Below, piece by piece: positions 26,000-38,658 of a stretch of DNA of 64,000 nucleotides. Source of the DNA: Neospora caninum Liverpool (lineage: Eukaryota; Apicomplexa; Conoidasida; Eucoccidiorida; Sarcocystidae). Both the position numbers and the translations under genes were made by a program. Within the stretch, counting starts at the first letter, position 1. The number at the start of each line of letters is the position of its first letter. The DNA lies in the NCBI RefSeq assembly GCF_000208865.1, contig NC_018397.1, positions 2,542,001-2,606,000 of the forward strand, written 5' to 3'. A model generated the notes under the pieces. It did not search any database. It was not told where the DNA came from and saw only the letters and a list, made by a program, of their open reading frames with translations.

Positions 26000-26629
26000 A
26001 TCGTGAGTTTGTATAGATAAGGACATGTACATGTGTACAAACAGATGTGGATGCTTAGGTACAGTTCTCTTTCTTTCGTTTCAAAGGATTAATAATTCTG
26101 CGCGTACGGGCTGGTTCCCTTGCTGGAAAAATCTTCTCGGCAAGCACGTCTCTCGTGTATTCCATGAGACATTAAGTTTCCCACAACCTTTCCTCTGTGG
26201 ACGAAATCTGTCTCTATCACTCGCGGCAAAAGTTTCTTGAAGCACGTTCGGCCCGTCACAACGTACAACTCGCAACGGCCCGCGGGGGCTTCACTTTCCG
26301 CCTATCCACTTTCGCATTAAAACACAATCGAGGCTTGTGTTGTTTCCCGTCACCCAGAAAAGTGCCCCGAAGGCCTACTCCAATCGAAGCAGAAATCTTT
26401 TTCAGTTTCCCTGACCCCTTAGAAAACTGCAAAAAGGCGCCGCTGGTGCCTTGCTCGATCGACAGAGAAATTGAGACGAGCTCTCTCCATCTGACATGGC
26501 AGAGGCAAAGAAAGCCCCGGAGATTCGCTCTGCTTTCCTGGCGTAAACGCCGCGCTCAGGAGGAACTGAGGAAGCGTAGCTCCCCTTGAGCACTCCAGAG
26601 GGATTTCGCAGACGCACATCTGCACAAAC

Positions 26630-26633
<4 letters not shown>

Positions 26634-26669
<36 letters not shown>
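26634..26669. repeat. (TA)n microsatellite
   Basis: Perfect TA array of about 18 units in the intergenic region upstream of AATF. Confidence 0.95.
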
Positions 26670-26673
<4 letters not shown>

Positions 26674-27126
26674 AATGTACGTGTATATATCTGTAGTCGA
26701 TGCGAGCACCTATACCTAGCGTGGCGTGAAAAACGTTGCTGCAGAAAAGGGGGAAACAGCGGGGGAGTGCCCCAATCAGGAGTCTCCTGTGACACGGAGT
26801 ATTTAGAGTTAAATTCGAAAAGTGTTCATCCGTGCAGTGTATAGACACCGTGATGACGCTGATGACGCGCTCTGCAACCTGAGCGCGCGCTTCGCTTCTG
26901 GGGCTCCGGGAGCTCGCTCAGCGGAGAGATCTACAATTCGCTGAAAGCTTTGAAAGAGAGAAAAAAAATTCGCACTCACGTGGTCACGAGAGAATTACGA
27001 GATTGACAAGACTTCCTCTCTCTTCCCAACGATGCAGAAGAACCCCCCTAAAAAGATCCCGTTCTTTTCCCGACGTAAATTCAGGCATATACACACATGT
27101 CACACAGATTCATATGCGGATATGCA

Positions 27127-27131
<5 letters not shown>

Positions 27132-27162
<31 letters not shown>
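27132..27162. repeat. (TA)n microsatellite
   Basis: Perfect TA array of about 15 units, flanked by TGCATGTACA on the left, in the intergenic region. Confidence 0.95.
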
Positions 27163-27163
<1 letters not shown>

Positions 27164-28221
27164 GCACAAAAACATTCCCCGATACGCCTCGATATGGGCT
27201 GAGAATTTATACAGGTATATCGAACTGTCATTCATAGGCCAGTAGTTGGGGGGCAGATATGGAAGTCCGTGCACGCGTTCGCGCGGTGTCCACACAGCAG
27301 TGTCTACGGCCTTCCAGATAAACATCAAACACGGCGCGAGAACGTGGGGACACGCTACCTGCGAACTTCAAACTTCCTTTTCTCCTCTTTTGAGCATTCG
27401 ACAGGCTCAGCGCTTAGAGAAAGGTGTACTTTTTCAAAGGTCGAAGCATGGAGGCTCATTCTCCCGTGGACGCACGCACCGCGACGCTTTCACGCAGGGC
27501 TGATGTGGGGAACGCATCCGCCTACATACTGGCATGCATTTCTATTCAAAAGTAGACGTGTGGAAATGTCTGTGGACATACAACTCGATAAAAATTTATA
27601 TTCATGATAGGCTTTGTATCTGTTTTTGTGGATCTCTCTGTACAGGACGGCAGGGAGATGTTTCTGAAGAAGGCTTTCCTGAGTCCAAAAGGCCGGTCCC
27701 TGTGTCCTACGGGTGCACTAGGAGAAACTCTTTCTCCGATCTTCCGTTTTGTGCACATGCGAGACTATCACGCGGCCCGCGGGGACATATAGAAGGCTAG
27801 CTACACCTTTCTGTCCCCTTTAAAAAAGTCTTCCTCTCAAACACCGTTCGACGCCTGCCGAGAGGGCGGGGCGTACTGAGGCACTGCGGAGTAGAGCACA
27901 GCCGCCGGAGCGGCAGTCGGCGAAGCCAACGAACCCTGCATCTGCGAAAAGCACAACAGTCGCAAAGAAAACTCAAAAGACGTGTTTCAGATGGCCGTGC
28001 CGCGATCCCCCAAACAAGATGTATGGCGAGGGAAAGGCCCATTCTCATCGAGTCACGCAAAAAATCTCCAAACCGATCCTGCGCCTTCCAGAGATGTCTC
28101 CACACAAGGAACCCGGAGCACACAATATCTTGTAAAAAGTGCATGAACGACAAAATTCAGACAGCCACGCCATGCATACACGCGGATAGAATCGCACATC
28201 CATAACCCATCAAAATAGGCG

Positions 28222-28246
28222 CATATATATATATATATATATATAG
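28222..28246. repeat. (TA)n microsatellite
   Basis: TA array of about 12 units just beyond the 3' end of the NIPA-type gene. Confidence 0.9.
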
Positions 28247-28532
28247 GTGTTGAGAGAACCGCATGTGACGGAGGAAGATCACGTCTTTTCGAGGAACGTC
28301 CGATTTTTGGATTTGGCCCTACCCCTCCAGCGTTGCGAGCGAGGGGGGTCATGCGGAACTCGACGGTCGGTTGCGGCTTCACCTCCCAGGCAACGCGCCC
28401 CGTCACGCGACTTGCATCTGCACGAGGAAACAAAATCTCACGAGGCACAGAACAAGTCTCAGCGGAGACACCGGAAGGAAACACTGGAAGTACACCGCAA
28501 GATAAAAGTCTCCTTCGCCTGGCCCCTACCGC

Positions 28533-28536
<4 letters not shown>

Positions 28537-28564
<28 letters not shown>
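28537..28564. repeat. (TA)n microsatellite
   Basis: TA array of about 14 units, about 110 bp beyond the proposed NIPA stop codon, probably in its 3' UTR. Confidence 0.9.
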
Positions 28565-28567
<3 letters not shown>

Positions 28568-28673
28568 TATCAAGGTATCCACCCTGTAGGTGAAAATACG
28601 AGTGCCTATTTCCCAAGTCCACACCTGTACGAAAAAGGATTTGCAGCTACCCACATACATACACATGTGTATA

Positions 28674-29532
28674 TTATGTATATACGTATACGCATGCATA
28701 TCTACGGCGTTGTGGAATGTGTTCCTGAGTATTCACTACGAAAGAGGAGAGCCCTTGAGCCGCGGCGTTTGACGCGCGATCTGCTCTGTCTGGGGCTTGG
28801 AAAACATCATAAAGGTTGTGTACGCCGAGCCGGAAATCCCTCCACACCCGCTCCCCGACTTTGCGGCGGATTTGGCTGAGCTTTCGGCCCGCCGTCAGCG
28901 CACCTGAGGGAGTCCGAGAAACCCCGGCCGGACTCGCCACGACGCCGGCAGATCCTGGAAAGGGCGACCTGGAGCTGGACGCTGTCGGTCTGTGAGAGTC
29001 CGTCAGGGACACGCGGTGCACGCGTCTCTCTTCTTCTTTTTCGCCGCGTCTCTCAGTCGCGACAGACTTCCCCAGAGTGGTAGCGGCCAGCGTCGAATTC
29101 TCGCTGTTCTGACGCCCCGCAGCTGCCAAGTGGCGAGAAAAAGGCGACGGTCCCAGGCTCTCCGCGCGCGCACGCTCGAAAGTATGCTCACGGCGCGTCC
29201 TAGAATCCCACGTCAGACTCTAAAAAGAGAGAGAAGGAGAAGTGAGATGAAAAGAGAAAGATGCGAAAGAGGAAGGAGGAGAGCACGCCAGAGAGAAACT
29301 AGAGAGAGGGAGACAGGTCTGTGTTCTCGATCCGAAAGCGAAGTGCGAGGAACACGCGAGCAGTCGCAATGCGCGTCGCGTCACCGAAACGAGCTAATTC
29401 ATATAGAGATGTCAACATATATATATATACATATATACACAGAGATGCTTTGATGAAATTCACCCACTGAGAGATCACTATATTTACAACCTCTTCTTCC
29501 ATGCGAGCAAAAAGCAAACACAAAACAGACAT

Positions 29533-29566
<34 letters not shown>

Positions 29567-30109
29567 TATAGATATATATTACGAGTAGATCTATATAGGT
29601 AGAAGTAGAAGTAGATGTGTGTAAAAGAAGGCGTGGACGCCTGTTTTCTGTTCACATGTAAGCATACATGTATGCACGTATGTCTCCAGATAGAAATGTG
29701 CAGTTGACTGTTCTATTTTCTCGAGGGGGGTGGACGCGCAGTGGAAGAGCCATTTTTTTACCTCCGAATTGCGGTTGAAGTGGAGGTTGTGCGGTAGAGT
29801 GTAGGCGCCCACGCCTGCGGAGCTGAGAGTGAGTTCGCCGTAAGAGTCGTTAAGCGCCGTGTCGGACGCGGTAGATCGGGTACGGCGAAAGCGTTGATAG
29901 AGAGGTCGGAACCTCTTGCGGCCGACTGTTCGTCCAAGCATCGAGAAGGGGAAAAGCCCCATCGCCAGTGTCACCTGCTTCGCCAGCTGTTGCTCCTGCA
30001 GCTCTTGCGTCGGCTGCCGAACGCGCAAAAAGTCGACACAACAGGGAAATCGAGTCCGCCTCGCCCCACAGAGACAAACTCAAAAACAGAGCTACATCAA
30101 ACTACAGAC

Positions 30110-30147
<38 letters not shown>

Positions 30148-33100
30148 TTGAATGAAGCACAACATGTGTAGACGACAGTTATCGCTATTTGTACGGGTCT
30201 ACATCTATAATCATATATATATATATATACGCATATATATATATATATATATGTATATATGTTTGCGTGTGCGTGTTTGGATGTGTGTTTCTATGTTGCC
30301 GTATGTATATGCCGGCTGTCCAGCAGAGAGTCGTAGAGACGACTGGGAGGGCGAGCTGGGCATGATTCAGTTGGGAGAGATGGAGAGGTTGCTTGGGAGA
30401 GATGGAGAGGTTGCTTGGGAGAGGCCCGCCTCCTCAGTCAAACGAGAGGCAGACACGAGATATACCGCAAACCTTTAAAATAAGGTTTCCTACGGAAACG
30501 TTTTCAAATTGTCAAATAAAAAATTTCGAGAATGTCCTCACCAGGTCAAGTTCTGCCTCCGGTAAGTCGGGGACGCGTTCATCGACGTAGCGTCGCCTGA
30601 AAAGAAAACGACACGGAGCAGAGACGAAAGGTGGGAAGCATGTGAGATGATCAACGCCGATCTCTGTCTATTTTTAAACATTAAGAAAATGTATAAAGTG
30701 AAAAGTTTCGATGATTGAAGAACGAATTAAAGAAAGTATTGTCGTCCGCACGGGGTTGGTCCCCATGGTTAAAGATGAGAAGCCGCGCCTCTGTGGAGAG
30801 GGAAAGAACCGATTGCTCGCAATCGCGAGAGAGAAGACTGCGAGAAAACAGAAACTCGAGAGAAAAACAGAGGTGCGATGCTCGTGTTCTCGCCTTTCCC
30901 GTGCTCGACCAGAGCTCACTGCGGCACCAAAAAGAGTTCCAGTCGCGATGCTCCGTTGAGCGAACGCCAAAGTGTGCATCCACCTGAACCCCTTCGAGCT
31001 TCCGCGAGAAGTCAGAGGGACGCGGACGAAATCGGAATCTTGACGGGCGTCTCTGTCGTCCTCTCTCGCTCCCGTTCTTCCCCTTCCCTCAGGTGTACGT
31101 ACAGAACGGTCATTTCCTGCACAGCGAGGATCGCGATGCAGAGAATCGTCAGACCGAAACCGAGGCCAAAGAGGGTGATGGCGCCCACGCTAAAACCTTG
31201 GATCTCGTGGAATTTGGCGAAACCTGAAAAGACAAAACGGAATTTCTCACCGAAACTGAAAGGGTCAAAATCCCCTGCGGCTTTCCGTGCGCCTCACAGG
31301 CCGCGCGTCTCAACGAGAAGAAACAAACACCGAAGACACCGCAACGCTCCCACAGTCGTTTCTCCATTTCCACGCAGGGAAGCAAAACCACAAGAAATGC
31401 ATACATATATACAGTGTCTATATCTACACATGTGTACATTTTCACACAGATGCATATGGGAACACAGTCACAGAACTACGTGTTCACCTCGTACAAGATT
31501 GAAATGTATAGACACCAGCGAGAGGAGATGCTGTAAACAGGACTCTAATGATGTATGTGAGGTTCGGCAAGTCTCCCGTGTCTGAAACGGAGAAGGAAAA
31601 GAAAAGACGATGCTGCACTTGGCAGAGTTCCTGCCTTATTTTGGAGCCGCCGTGGACAGAGGGATAGGGACGTGCATCAAACATCCGGGTCTATCTACAC
31701 CTACATGCATGAGCACCTAGACAAGTGTATAGTTTAGATGTAACACATATGCGTACCACAAGAGACGCAGGTGTATGTGCATGTGGATCAGAGGATCCGC
31801 GTCCCATGGGGATAGGAAAAAGCACGGCAGGCCACAGTTTTTTGAAATTTCTCTCGCAGAAAGAGAAGATGCCTCACCGCCCAGGGTACCGAAGAACGTC
31901 CAGCTGACGTAGTACGTCGGAACAACGAGTGTCGCTTCGCCGCGGGCCAGGCCGAGATTGAGGAAGTGGATCTGAGGACAGAAAAGGAATGGAAAAGCTT
32001 CGAGTTTTCATGCATCTTCGTGATTCGCTAATCCCACTTTTTTTGCGACAGAAGCTGCCACGTAGCAACCTCACAGATGTATTTATATATATATATATAT
32101 ATTTATGCATATACCTGTATATATTCGGATGTGTATGTACGTGTGTATGTGCATGTATGTGCATGTTGAAAATTATTTTTACAATGATATCCTTAGATGC
32201 TAGCAGATGCGCGCACCCCAGGCATGGACCTACTTGAGTCCACACGGAGGCCACGAGGAAGACGATGACGAGGTACGGCTGCGGATGGTGCCATATCGCA
32301 GGATCGTCCATGCCGCTCTGCACGCAAAAAAATGTCGAGATTCTGAAGCCATGAGACCGTGTTTCGCCGCAAAGGATATCAATCCCTCCACAGTCACTCG
32401 GAAAATCTCCATCTATAAGGCGGCACACGAAGAACTACAAATCTTGTGATGTACAGGGATCGGTGACAAACTTATATGCCTACCTATGCGGGCATATATA
32501 CATATGTATATATACCTATATATATATATATATATATTTGTATACATGTGTAGGTATACGTGGAGGTCGGGGTGTAGAAGGATTTCTGCGTGGCCGAAGA
32601 GTCACTCTCCCTTAGAGCCGCAGCTGAACAGTGTAAGCAGGCCTCGTAGAGAAGGGCTGGCCTCTCTCCGGTGTTCGGCTGCAGCCGAGCAAAAGAAGTT
32701 CTTGCCTAGTCCCATCTTTGCACAAGCACACTTGCATATCATGCAGAAAAGCTCACGTTCAGCTGTCCACATACAGCGGTTGTGCACGAGAGAGAACGAG
32801 AAAGGATCATAATGGATCAAGTTCGTCGCGATTCTTCTCCCACATGAGCTTACGTGGACGCATGCAGCGAGTTCCTTCAGCTCCAGGACGCATTGGGCGC
32901 CAGTCAGCCCCGCGAGAAAGCCGTAGCACAGGCCTGTCAGAGAAGGGAAAACACGACAGCGACGTCCTTCACAGAGGGAAGGGGAGTGCCTTCGAAAGTG
33001 ACGGACTCTTTGAAAAAGGTTTCACTCACCGATACACCGCGAATAGGGGACGGTTTTCTTTCCCGGGGATTGCTGCTGGGTGCCCTCGTCAAGCAGAGCG

Positions 33101-35845
33101 CAGTGCGAGTCGTCTCCGCCTCCCTGAATGTCTCTGTGAAGACACGCCGCAGGACAGTAGCGAAATTCAATGCAAACCCTTGGCCCAGTGCGCATACACC
33201 TCAGTCGACCTTGCTCACATACGCATATATCATTATAAACAGGAAGCAGTCGTTTTCTGACACAGAGAGAGAGCACGGGCGCCCCGCCGGTGCTTTTCCT
33301 GAGCTTCTCGAAATGCATGGTGTTCACAAAGATGGAGATTTCAAGTGGGCGAAAAAACGTGCAACCCAACACCCAGACCCCGCTGCCTTCGCTTCACAGC
33401 GGCGTCCACACGAGCTAGAAGACGCCGCTGTGTTTTTAGTTCCCCGCACGCACTCCTTTTTGTCTGGGCGACTTCCCTCCTCCGTCGGAGAAGACAAAGA
33501 GACGCTTTCCCTCTCACGGAAAGTACGCAAAAGTATCCACGAGAGGCTGATTCCGAGCAGGTCCACGAAAATCGCGAACGAAGAGGCGGCGCCAAAAAAG
33601 ACACAAATTACGGCCCCTTCCTGTTCCGCCTTGTGCTGCCCCTAGCCTCGCGCCCCATCTGCACATACACCCGGCCGCCCGACGCACCTGAGAATTTTGG
33701 ATTTCAGCGTTGCCTGAGTGGCGCCGCCTGGGTTTTCTGAGTTGCTCAAAGCGGCGAGATTTACGACGTTTCCGTCCACACCAGCCCCGGAGCTTGCCTG
33801 CGAGGCACTCAGGCGGGCGAGTTCGATGCGCTTCATGTTGGCCCGAGGCGAAGCCATCATGTAGCGTTCTTGCTCCTCGAGCGCCGCACTCTCTTCTGAA
33901 TTCACGTAGATGAGTGTGCCGAAGCCTGGCACGACGCAGCAGGCGAGGTAGGCCAGATACCACGGGTCTCGCCAGCTGTACAGAGCCAAGTCTTTCTCCG
34001 ACATCACTGTGTCGCTGCCCATGTTCACGAACTGGTCGTGGGGAAGCAGTGTCGCGCAGGCGCACAGAGTCACTCCCAAAGCCGTCCCCCCGGTGAAAAG
34101 GAACTCCTGGAAACCAAACGGTTCCTTCAGAACAGTCTGGGGTGAGAAGACAGCGCACCACACAAAAACGCGCTCTGCAGATGCAACAGGATGCAAACGC
34201 AAGCCTCGGGCCGGACATACACCCGCAGATGGAGTCCACTATTTCCTCCAGGTGAGCCTTTCCAGGCACAAATCGACGTCTGCAGCGGTAAGCAAACACG
34301 TGAATACATACATGCATATATATATATCTATATATATATATAGAGAGGTATTTGAATGTGTACATGGCATGAGAAAGGACTTACAGCTGCGGTGATGGCA
34401 TTGGCAATGAGTCCGATGGAGTTCATGGGCGCCAGGACACTCGCGGGTGCGAAGGCGAGGGCCACGACGTGCATCAGAGCACCAAAGGTGTACGCTGTGA
34501 AAACAGTCCAGGTGCGCAGAGAGAGGCAGTGTCCGAAAAGCACACATGGGAATGCAGACTGCACAGCGGTTTGGCGAAGAAAAGTGTTTTGCAGTGGAAA
34601 CAATGGAGCAGGACGATAATGTTCTGTTACAGCCAGGGTGAACGCAACGGTCCTCGACTCCTTTTCTTCGCTCTGGCCGAACAAACGCCAGACGTCGCGC
34701 AGTCTCAAAAGAGCCGCCCGCCTGTCGCCTCTTTTGGTGATTAAGCCGGTGCGGAGGTACCTCCGAGGACGCAAAGACCGATCCGTGTTCCCACGCCCAC
34801 TCAAACGCACGAGGCGCTTGGGAACTGCCCCAGCGGCGCCTCAGACGCATTCAAGTGAGAAGCGAAATGTCGAGCCCCACCTAACCCCCCCCCCCTCCCG
34901 TCGAACAGGACACCACTGAACACCTGAACCCCTAGATCGGGCGAGAGTAATCGTCCTATTAGCGCGGCCGGGCGGTGCGTGTGTGTCTGTGTGTGTTCTA
35001 ACCGAGACAGCAGTCAGTGCATATCCCAAACTGTTACAACCCCAGAGCGCCCCAAAGACTGGAGCCTCACCCGCAAAGCCCGAGAGCCACATGGGTTCAC
35101 ACATGAGCGACGTGGCGTTTTTGGTTCCCTCCGAGTCCAAGTGCAGGCCGACTTTCATCATGGTACTGCCTCCCGCCATCATGACGCTGCCGGTGAGAGT
35201 AAGCAAGATGCCGATGAAGAGGCTCATCCCGCCGCTGACTTGGAGGAATTCCTCCAGCGCCTGCGGCAGCTCGCCGCCCGGCGACAAGCGCCGAGGCGGC
35301 GAAGGCGCACCGACAGTAATCCCAGCAGGGGCCACCGCCGAGGTGCGTTCTGGCGTGGCGAGAAAAAGAGCGGCGCAGGCGAGCAACGTCGAGACACCCA
35401 GGTGTACAGACACCCGAGCCCAGACGCGAGACGTCCGGCCGGCGCCTGGCGCTTCCGGCGACCCGGAAGCCTTCCGAGTCATCTGCAGACGCGAGATGGC
35501 GCAGCGAGAGGAGTCGGTGATTGAAGAAGCTGCGGGCCTTCCTACCGAGAGGGAAAGGGGTGCTGGAGACGAATCTCGAGACTGGCGAGCAGCGACATGC
35601 GACGGCGCAGCCGAGGCGGGTTCCTGCGAGCGTTGCGGCCCACCGCTTGCCCGACGCGCGGGCGGAAGTCTGGGAGGATTCATGTCGCTGGTACGCTGGA
35701 TTTCGTTTTGTGAGCGCGAGATGGGACGATGAAAAGAGAGTCTGCCGCGCTGCGGGTTTGTCCGTACACTCGGTGGAAAGGCGCGCAGAGCGCCAGGGCG
35801 AGGTCTTTGGAACTTAAAAGAGGGCTGTCCTTGTGATCGCTTCAT
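28674..35845 (-). CDS. NIPA-family (magnesium) transporter with long C-terminal tail
   Basis: Minus-strand exons: 35845-35071, 34494-34385, 34136-33765 (donor uncertain), 33641-33518, 32933-32854, 32317-32234, 31971-31878, 31223-31103, 30596-30542, 30013-29762 and 29108-28674. They total 833 aa with all phases closing. The membrane core matches the NIPA/DUF803 family. SLFIGILLTLTGSVMMAGGS begins TM1, then AYTFGALMHVVALAFAPASV with the family's 'AFAPAS.LAPM' block. LCYGFLAGLTGAQCVLELKE, PQPYLVIVFLVASVWTQ, EATLVVPTYYVSWTFFGTLG and FSVGAITLFGLGFGLTILCI follow. A hydrophobic segment at 145-164 could be a signal anchor. The N-terminal 140 residues and the C-terminal 200 or more are disordered and basic. 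Relatives move Mg2+, but substrate and membrane are not shown here. The start could be ATG 35845 or ATG 35683. The exon-3 donor 33687 (AG/GTGCGT) is stronger but out of phase. Confidence 0.8.
29534..29563. repeat. (TA)n in NIPA intron
   Basis: TA array of about 15 units in the last intron (29761-29109) of the NIPA-type gene. Confidence 0.9.
30111..30149. repeat. (TA)n-(GA)n compound repeat in NIPA intron
   Basis: Eight TA units followed by about twelve GA units in the intron between exons 9 and 10 (30541-30014). Confidence 0.9.
30213..30260. repeat. Interrupted (TA)n in NIPA intron
   Basis: TA array with one CGCA and one TG interruption, in the same intron as the TA-GA repeat. Confidence 0.9.
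30371..30424. repeat. 22-bp tandem duplication
   Basis: Two perfect copies of a 22-bp unit beginning ttgggagagatggag, plus a 10-bp partial third copy, inside the NIPA intron 30541-30014. Confidence 0.9.
32083..32102. repeat. (TA)n in NIPA intron
   Basis: TA array followed by a TG/TATG-rich tail, in the intron 32233-31972. Confidence 0.85.
32518..32537. repeat. (TA)n in NIPA intron
   Basis: TA array with neighbouring TATG/CATA motifs in the intron 32853-32318. Confidence 0.85.
34315..34342. repeat. Interrupted (TA)n in NIPA intron
   Basis: Two TA runs separated by TATC in the intron 34384-34137. Confidence 0.85.
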
Positions 35846-38658
35846 GAAAAATGTTGAGCAACGAAAAAGGCGATCTGCGCTGAAGGAAATAGCCAACTCA
35901 AGGCCCCGTCGGGCTGCCGGACGGACGCGCCGGCGCAGTCCAGGGGGCTGCAAGACAAGGAGGCCTGTGCCGGCGAGTTGTCCGGTCGTGAAAGAAGAAT
36001 TACCGGAAGGCACACAATTTTGAGAAGCAAACGCGAGTTCCTTCGAGACAGCTAGTTGAACGCGTAGACAAAAGGTTTGAGCCAGGTGTGACAGAATCGA
36101 CCGGAGGGCTCCCGGGATTTCTCAGCAAAGCGAACGATGCCCGGGCACGAACCAAATGCGGGCGAGGAGGAGAACGCGCTCAGAGCCAGTCACAAGCACT
36201 TCGCGCGAACGCCTTGCAATAAAAACCAACAGACCTGAATCTCCTTTTTCCTCTGATTGAAGCTCCACCGTTTCTTTCGCAGCAGGCCGCGGCTCCTCCG
36301 AGCATGCGCGCGACGCCCGGCCTACACAGCCGACAAAGCGAACGCCCCTGCAAACAGTGTGCGAAAGTGCGGGTACGCTCGCCCACCACCAAGGCGTTGC
36401 AGAGACACGGAAATGCTGTCAAAGGGCGAGTATTTTTTAGCCGGAGAACAAAGACAACCTTCCACCGCCGCATCCCTGCTGTTTGTGCACTGTGACAGCT
36501 TGGCGAGCGACGAGCGAAGAAACACACGCCCGCGAGCGTCGACAGCGATCTGGATCACCTGCGCTTTTTGTTGGACGGCAAACCTGCCTACGGCAGCCGG
36601 AGTTTGCTTCTTATCCAGAGCCGCTTTGGACAGCAAGAGACGGGTGAGTGTCTGACTGGTGGAAAGGACTGCGCTTGGAGTGTTTCACGGAACGGATTCA
36701 CGCCGACACACCGTAGAACGCGGAAAGCTCGTTTCCTCGCGTGGCAGTACTCCTGGTTTGTTTCTCTCAATGCACCATTGAAGACTTCCTGCAAATGTCT
36801 TCCGGGGCTGCTGGAGAGAGGGTTCAGGCTGCAGCGACTGGCTTAGGACGCACGCCCGTGGCACGTGGCCTCGGTCTGTTCGGGAACGCGCCAAACCCGA
36901 CTTCACATGCACCGTCTATGCCAGTCTGACAGACGGCGTGTCTTGACCCAAGGAAACGGCTTGACGCGACCCTCCGCCCGCCTCACCCCAAAGATACTCT
37001 TTTTACAGACTTAGGAAACACGCGCGGCTTGGTTGTAAGCGAGTTGTGCCGATGTACGCATGGCCAGAGCACGGTACGGGGAACCATCGGCGGGCGAAGA
37101 TCTTCAGCGTGGCGGGTCGATCGGACTGCTCACTCTGACGCACGAAGGAACCGAACGCCAGGGAGACGGAAAAGTTTCCAAGGGCGCCTCTCTGTCTGTC
37201 ACGATTTCCTGAGCCTCGTCAGGATCCGCTTTTTCAGCACGCGGCGCCGGGAACGTGTGCGTCATTTCCGAGCCTTTTCCGCTACTTCTCAGAGTTTGGA
37301 TGGAGACTGAGATGACATGCTATTAGGGTGCCGAGACACCTCAGGACCAACTCAGTCACTCACGAATGGTAAAGAAAAGCGTCGAAAGTTACGCAAAAGC
37401 GTAAATCTGACGGCGCCGTCGGAAAAGTGTGTACCACACTCCTGCGTATCTGTAGGTGGCGAGACGCGACGCTCATCTGCAAAGTTCCCGATCAGTGCTC
37501 AACCACACTGCGCCATGCGGTGACGTGCAAGTGACGCTCTGATGCCTGGTGTCGCCCAAAGCCGTGAACGCTTGGTTAAAAGAGTTTTAACGAGGCTTGT
37601 CTCTCGCAAACGTCTCGGAATGGTAAGAAATGTAACATGCGTGTACAGGCAATTGACATCTTCGGAGACCTATACGCATCCTGGTTCGATGGAACTGAGC
37701 AGTGGCATCCTAGAAAAGTGAAGTCGACATATGCTGGCCATTCACCGGCAAGCGGCGCTCCTTGGGGCGTGGAAAGTTCGGATGGATCAACCACCGCCAA
37801 AAAACGGATAGGCGTTAACACATGTGTAGACACCCTATCCATGTACAAATGTGTAGAGTCAGAGACATAAATGCCTGTTTCCACTGTCTAAATCGGTTCC
37901 CTTTTTCTTAAATCCATATCGGCCTTCACGGATATATACATATATATATATATATATAGGCAGCTGTAGAATCTAGTGTTTATGCACGCCATGCATCAAA
38001 ATGCTGGCGGAAGAGACAGGGCCTTGGAACAACAGAAGTCTATCGTTTCCAGTTCCTTTTCACAAAAGAAAGCACTTTCCTTTTCCACAGCATGGACAAC
38101 TTTTCCTCATCTGAGGAGGTTGTACCTTCTCAGGGAAGAAGTCCAAAAATACGCAAGAATCGCCAACCCACGCACACAGGTATGTCTCTAACCGTACGAT
38201 TTCCTTTTCCTCCCTCCAGCGACTGACACCACCACTTGGGCACTCGATGCAGACTGGCGCCTGTCCTGGAGGAGAAAAAAATAGCGAGACTCCTTTTCAA
38301 CGGGGCATCAACTTTCCACCCCGTCACATGTCAGCCACGAAAGACGGCAGACGTGCTCCGTGGTCGAGCCGCATGCACATCCCCCTCCACCTCGATCCTC
38401 GCATATACGCCGCATCCAGATACCCGCATTTACAGAGTGACAAAGCAGTCTACACAAACGCACATCTCTCTTTCTCCCTATGCACGCACCTACACTTGGA
38501 GGCATTTTCTTCGTTCCTTAGTCTTAAAGACACAGGCACACACGACTGCACTCGAGACACTTGAGGGCTGCACTCCGCATTCCTACACACACTTCTCATG
38601 GGAGCAACCGCGAGAAAGACACCTTTCTCGTGGATTTGGAGCGAAAAAAGTTCCGACC
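35846..38658. other. Intergenic region between GAC 3' end and NIPA 5' end
   Basis: 2.8 kb between two minus-strand genes. It should hold the GAC 3' UTR and the NIPA promoter and 5' UTR. A 77-codon ATG-initiated plus-strand frame at 37637-37870 has no domain or partner exon and is not called. A (TA)n array lies at 37939-37958. Nothing else was recognised. Confidence 0.6.
37939..37958. repeat. (TA)n microsatellite
   Basis: TA array of about 10 units, about 700 bp beyond the GAC stop codon. Confidence 0.9.

Larger units (their letters stand above)
24315..28673. other. Repeat-rich intergenic region upstream of AATF
   Basis: About 4.4 kb between the AATF start (minus strand) and the 3' end of the NIPA-type gene (minus strand). 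It contains poly-G, a 19-bp minisatellite and several TATG/TA arrays. The open frames across the minisatellite exist only because the repeat has no stop in any frame, and I see no supported gene. The AATF promoter and 5' UTR and the NIPA 3' UTR must lie here. Pyrimidine-rich minus-strand sequence just upstream of the AATF ATG could hide a further 5' exon. Confidence 0.6.

Noticed and set aside
37637..37870. 77-codon ATG-initiated plus-strand frame.
   Set aside because: Composition is not distinctive, there is no domain, and it lies in the expected GAC 3' flank.
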